33,381 bases of DNA from Sphingomonas sp. Y57. Its GTDB lineage: Bacteria; Pseudomonadota; Alphaproteobacteria; Sphingomonadales; Sphingomonadaceae. Below, piece after piece: positions 33,260 to 33,381 of this stretch. Position numbers and translations under genes: made by a program. The DNA lies in assembly GCF_001015195.1 (NCBI RefSeq), contig NZ_LDES01000122.1, positions 1 to 33,381 of the forward strand, read 5' to 3'. Below the pieces are notes generated by a model. It was given only the letters and a program-made list of their open reading frames with translations, did no database searches and was not told the DNA's origin. How positions within the stretch are numbered: the stretch's first letter is position 1; every line of letters begins with the position of its first letter.

Positions 33260-33381
33260 CCGCTCCACCGACGGCGGCGACGCGGTTCACCGAGGCGCCA
33301 CCGACTTCCCGATCGACAAGTCGATCACCCGAAGAGCGATCTTGGGGGAGGGAAGGTTTTCGGTTCTTTGACATTGTTGGA
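33260..33381 (+). other. Probable rRNA operon leader with boxA-like antitermination site
   Basis: The last bases read GGTTCTTTGACATTGTTGGA. GTTCTTTGACA resembles the boxA element (TGCTCTTTGACA type) bound by NusB/S10 in rRNA leaders, and the wording is as I recall it upstream of sphingomonad 16S genes. No mature 16S sequence is reached. A 74-codon minus-strand frame across this region is rejected as a gene. Confidence 0.6.

Noticed and set aside
33150-33374. 74-codon minus-strand frame at the right edge
   Set aside because: It lies over the probable rRNA promoter and leader, and its sequence shows no protein-like pattern.

Overview
The window looks like chromosomal DNA of a sphingomonad (Alphaproteobacteria, Sphingomonadales; a Sphingomonas or Rhizorhabdus type is my inference). 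The grounds are the high G+C, the order nadD-rsfS-rlmH-envC, a bifunctional cysNC, a DUF4167 protein, a large TonB-dependent receptor, and a right edge that looks like the promoter and leader of a ribosomal RNA operon. No integrase, transposase, IS or CRISPR array was seen.

Layout. 1-3716 is core: a 5'-partial envC, rlmH, rsfS and nadD on the minus strand, then a small zinc-protease-like gene divergent from lolA. 4102-6885 holds a single-domain response regulator and a chromate resistance pair (rhodanese-ChrB, then the ChrA efflux pump); the ChrB frame has no stop before chrA. 6987-16757 is an accessory block of unknown substrate: an operon of TonB receptor, a broken ORF, a methyltransferase and a small helical protein; a bicupin gene with an unrecognised partner; an operon of an FAD-linked oxidase and an alpha/beta-hydrolase-fold protein without a normal catalytic triad; and a GntR/FCD regulator. 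Three promoter regions in this block share the exact 8-mer TGTATGCA, so it is probably one regulon for uptake and breakdown of a small organic compound. This is the best candidate here for an undescribed system.

16901-25532 starts and ends with two proline tRNAs (TGG and CGG). Between them are maiA overlapping an orphan DNA methyltransferase, an SDR dehydrogenase, a LuxR-type regulator divergent from the sulfate-activation operon cysD-cysNC-cysQ, a small membrane protein and a coiled-coil protein. 25661-33060 is largely core: an MFS permease with an apparently leaderless promoter carrying a 16-bp palindrome, ppa, the translation operon hisS-prfA-prmC, a DUF4167 protein with a strong terminator, a small membrane protein and a CBS-pair protein. 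33209-33381 carries a probable rrn promoter and leader, so a 16S rRNA gene probably begins just past the window.

Functions are assigned from protein motifs read by eye and from gene order; no database search was made.
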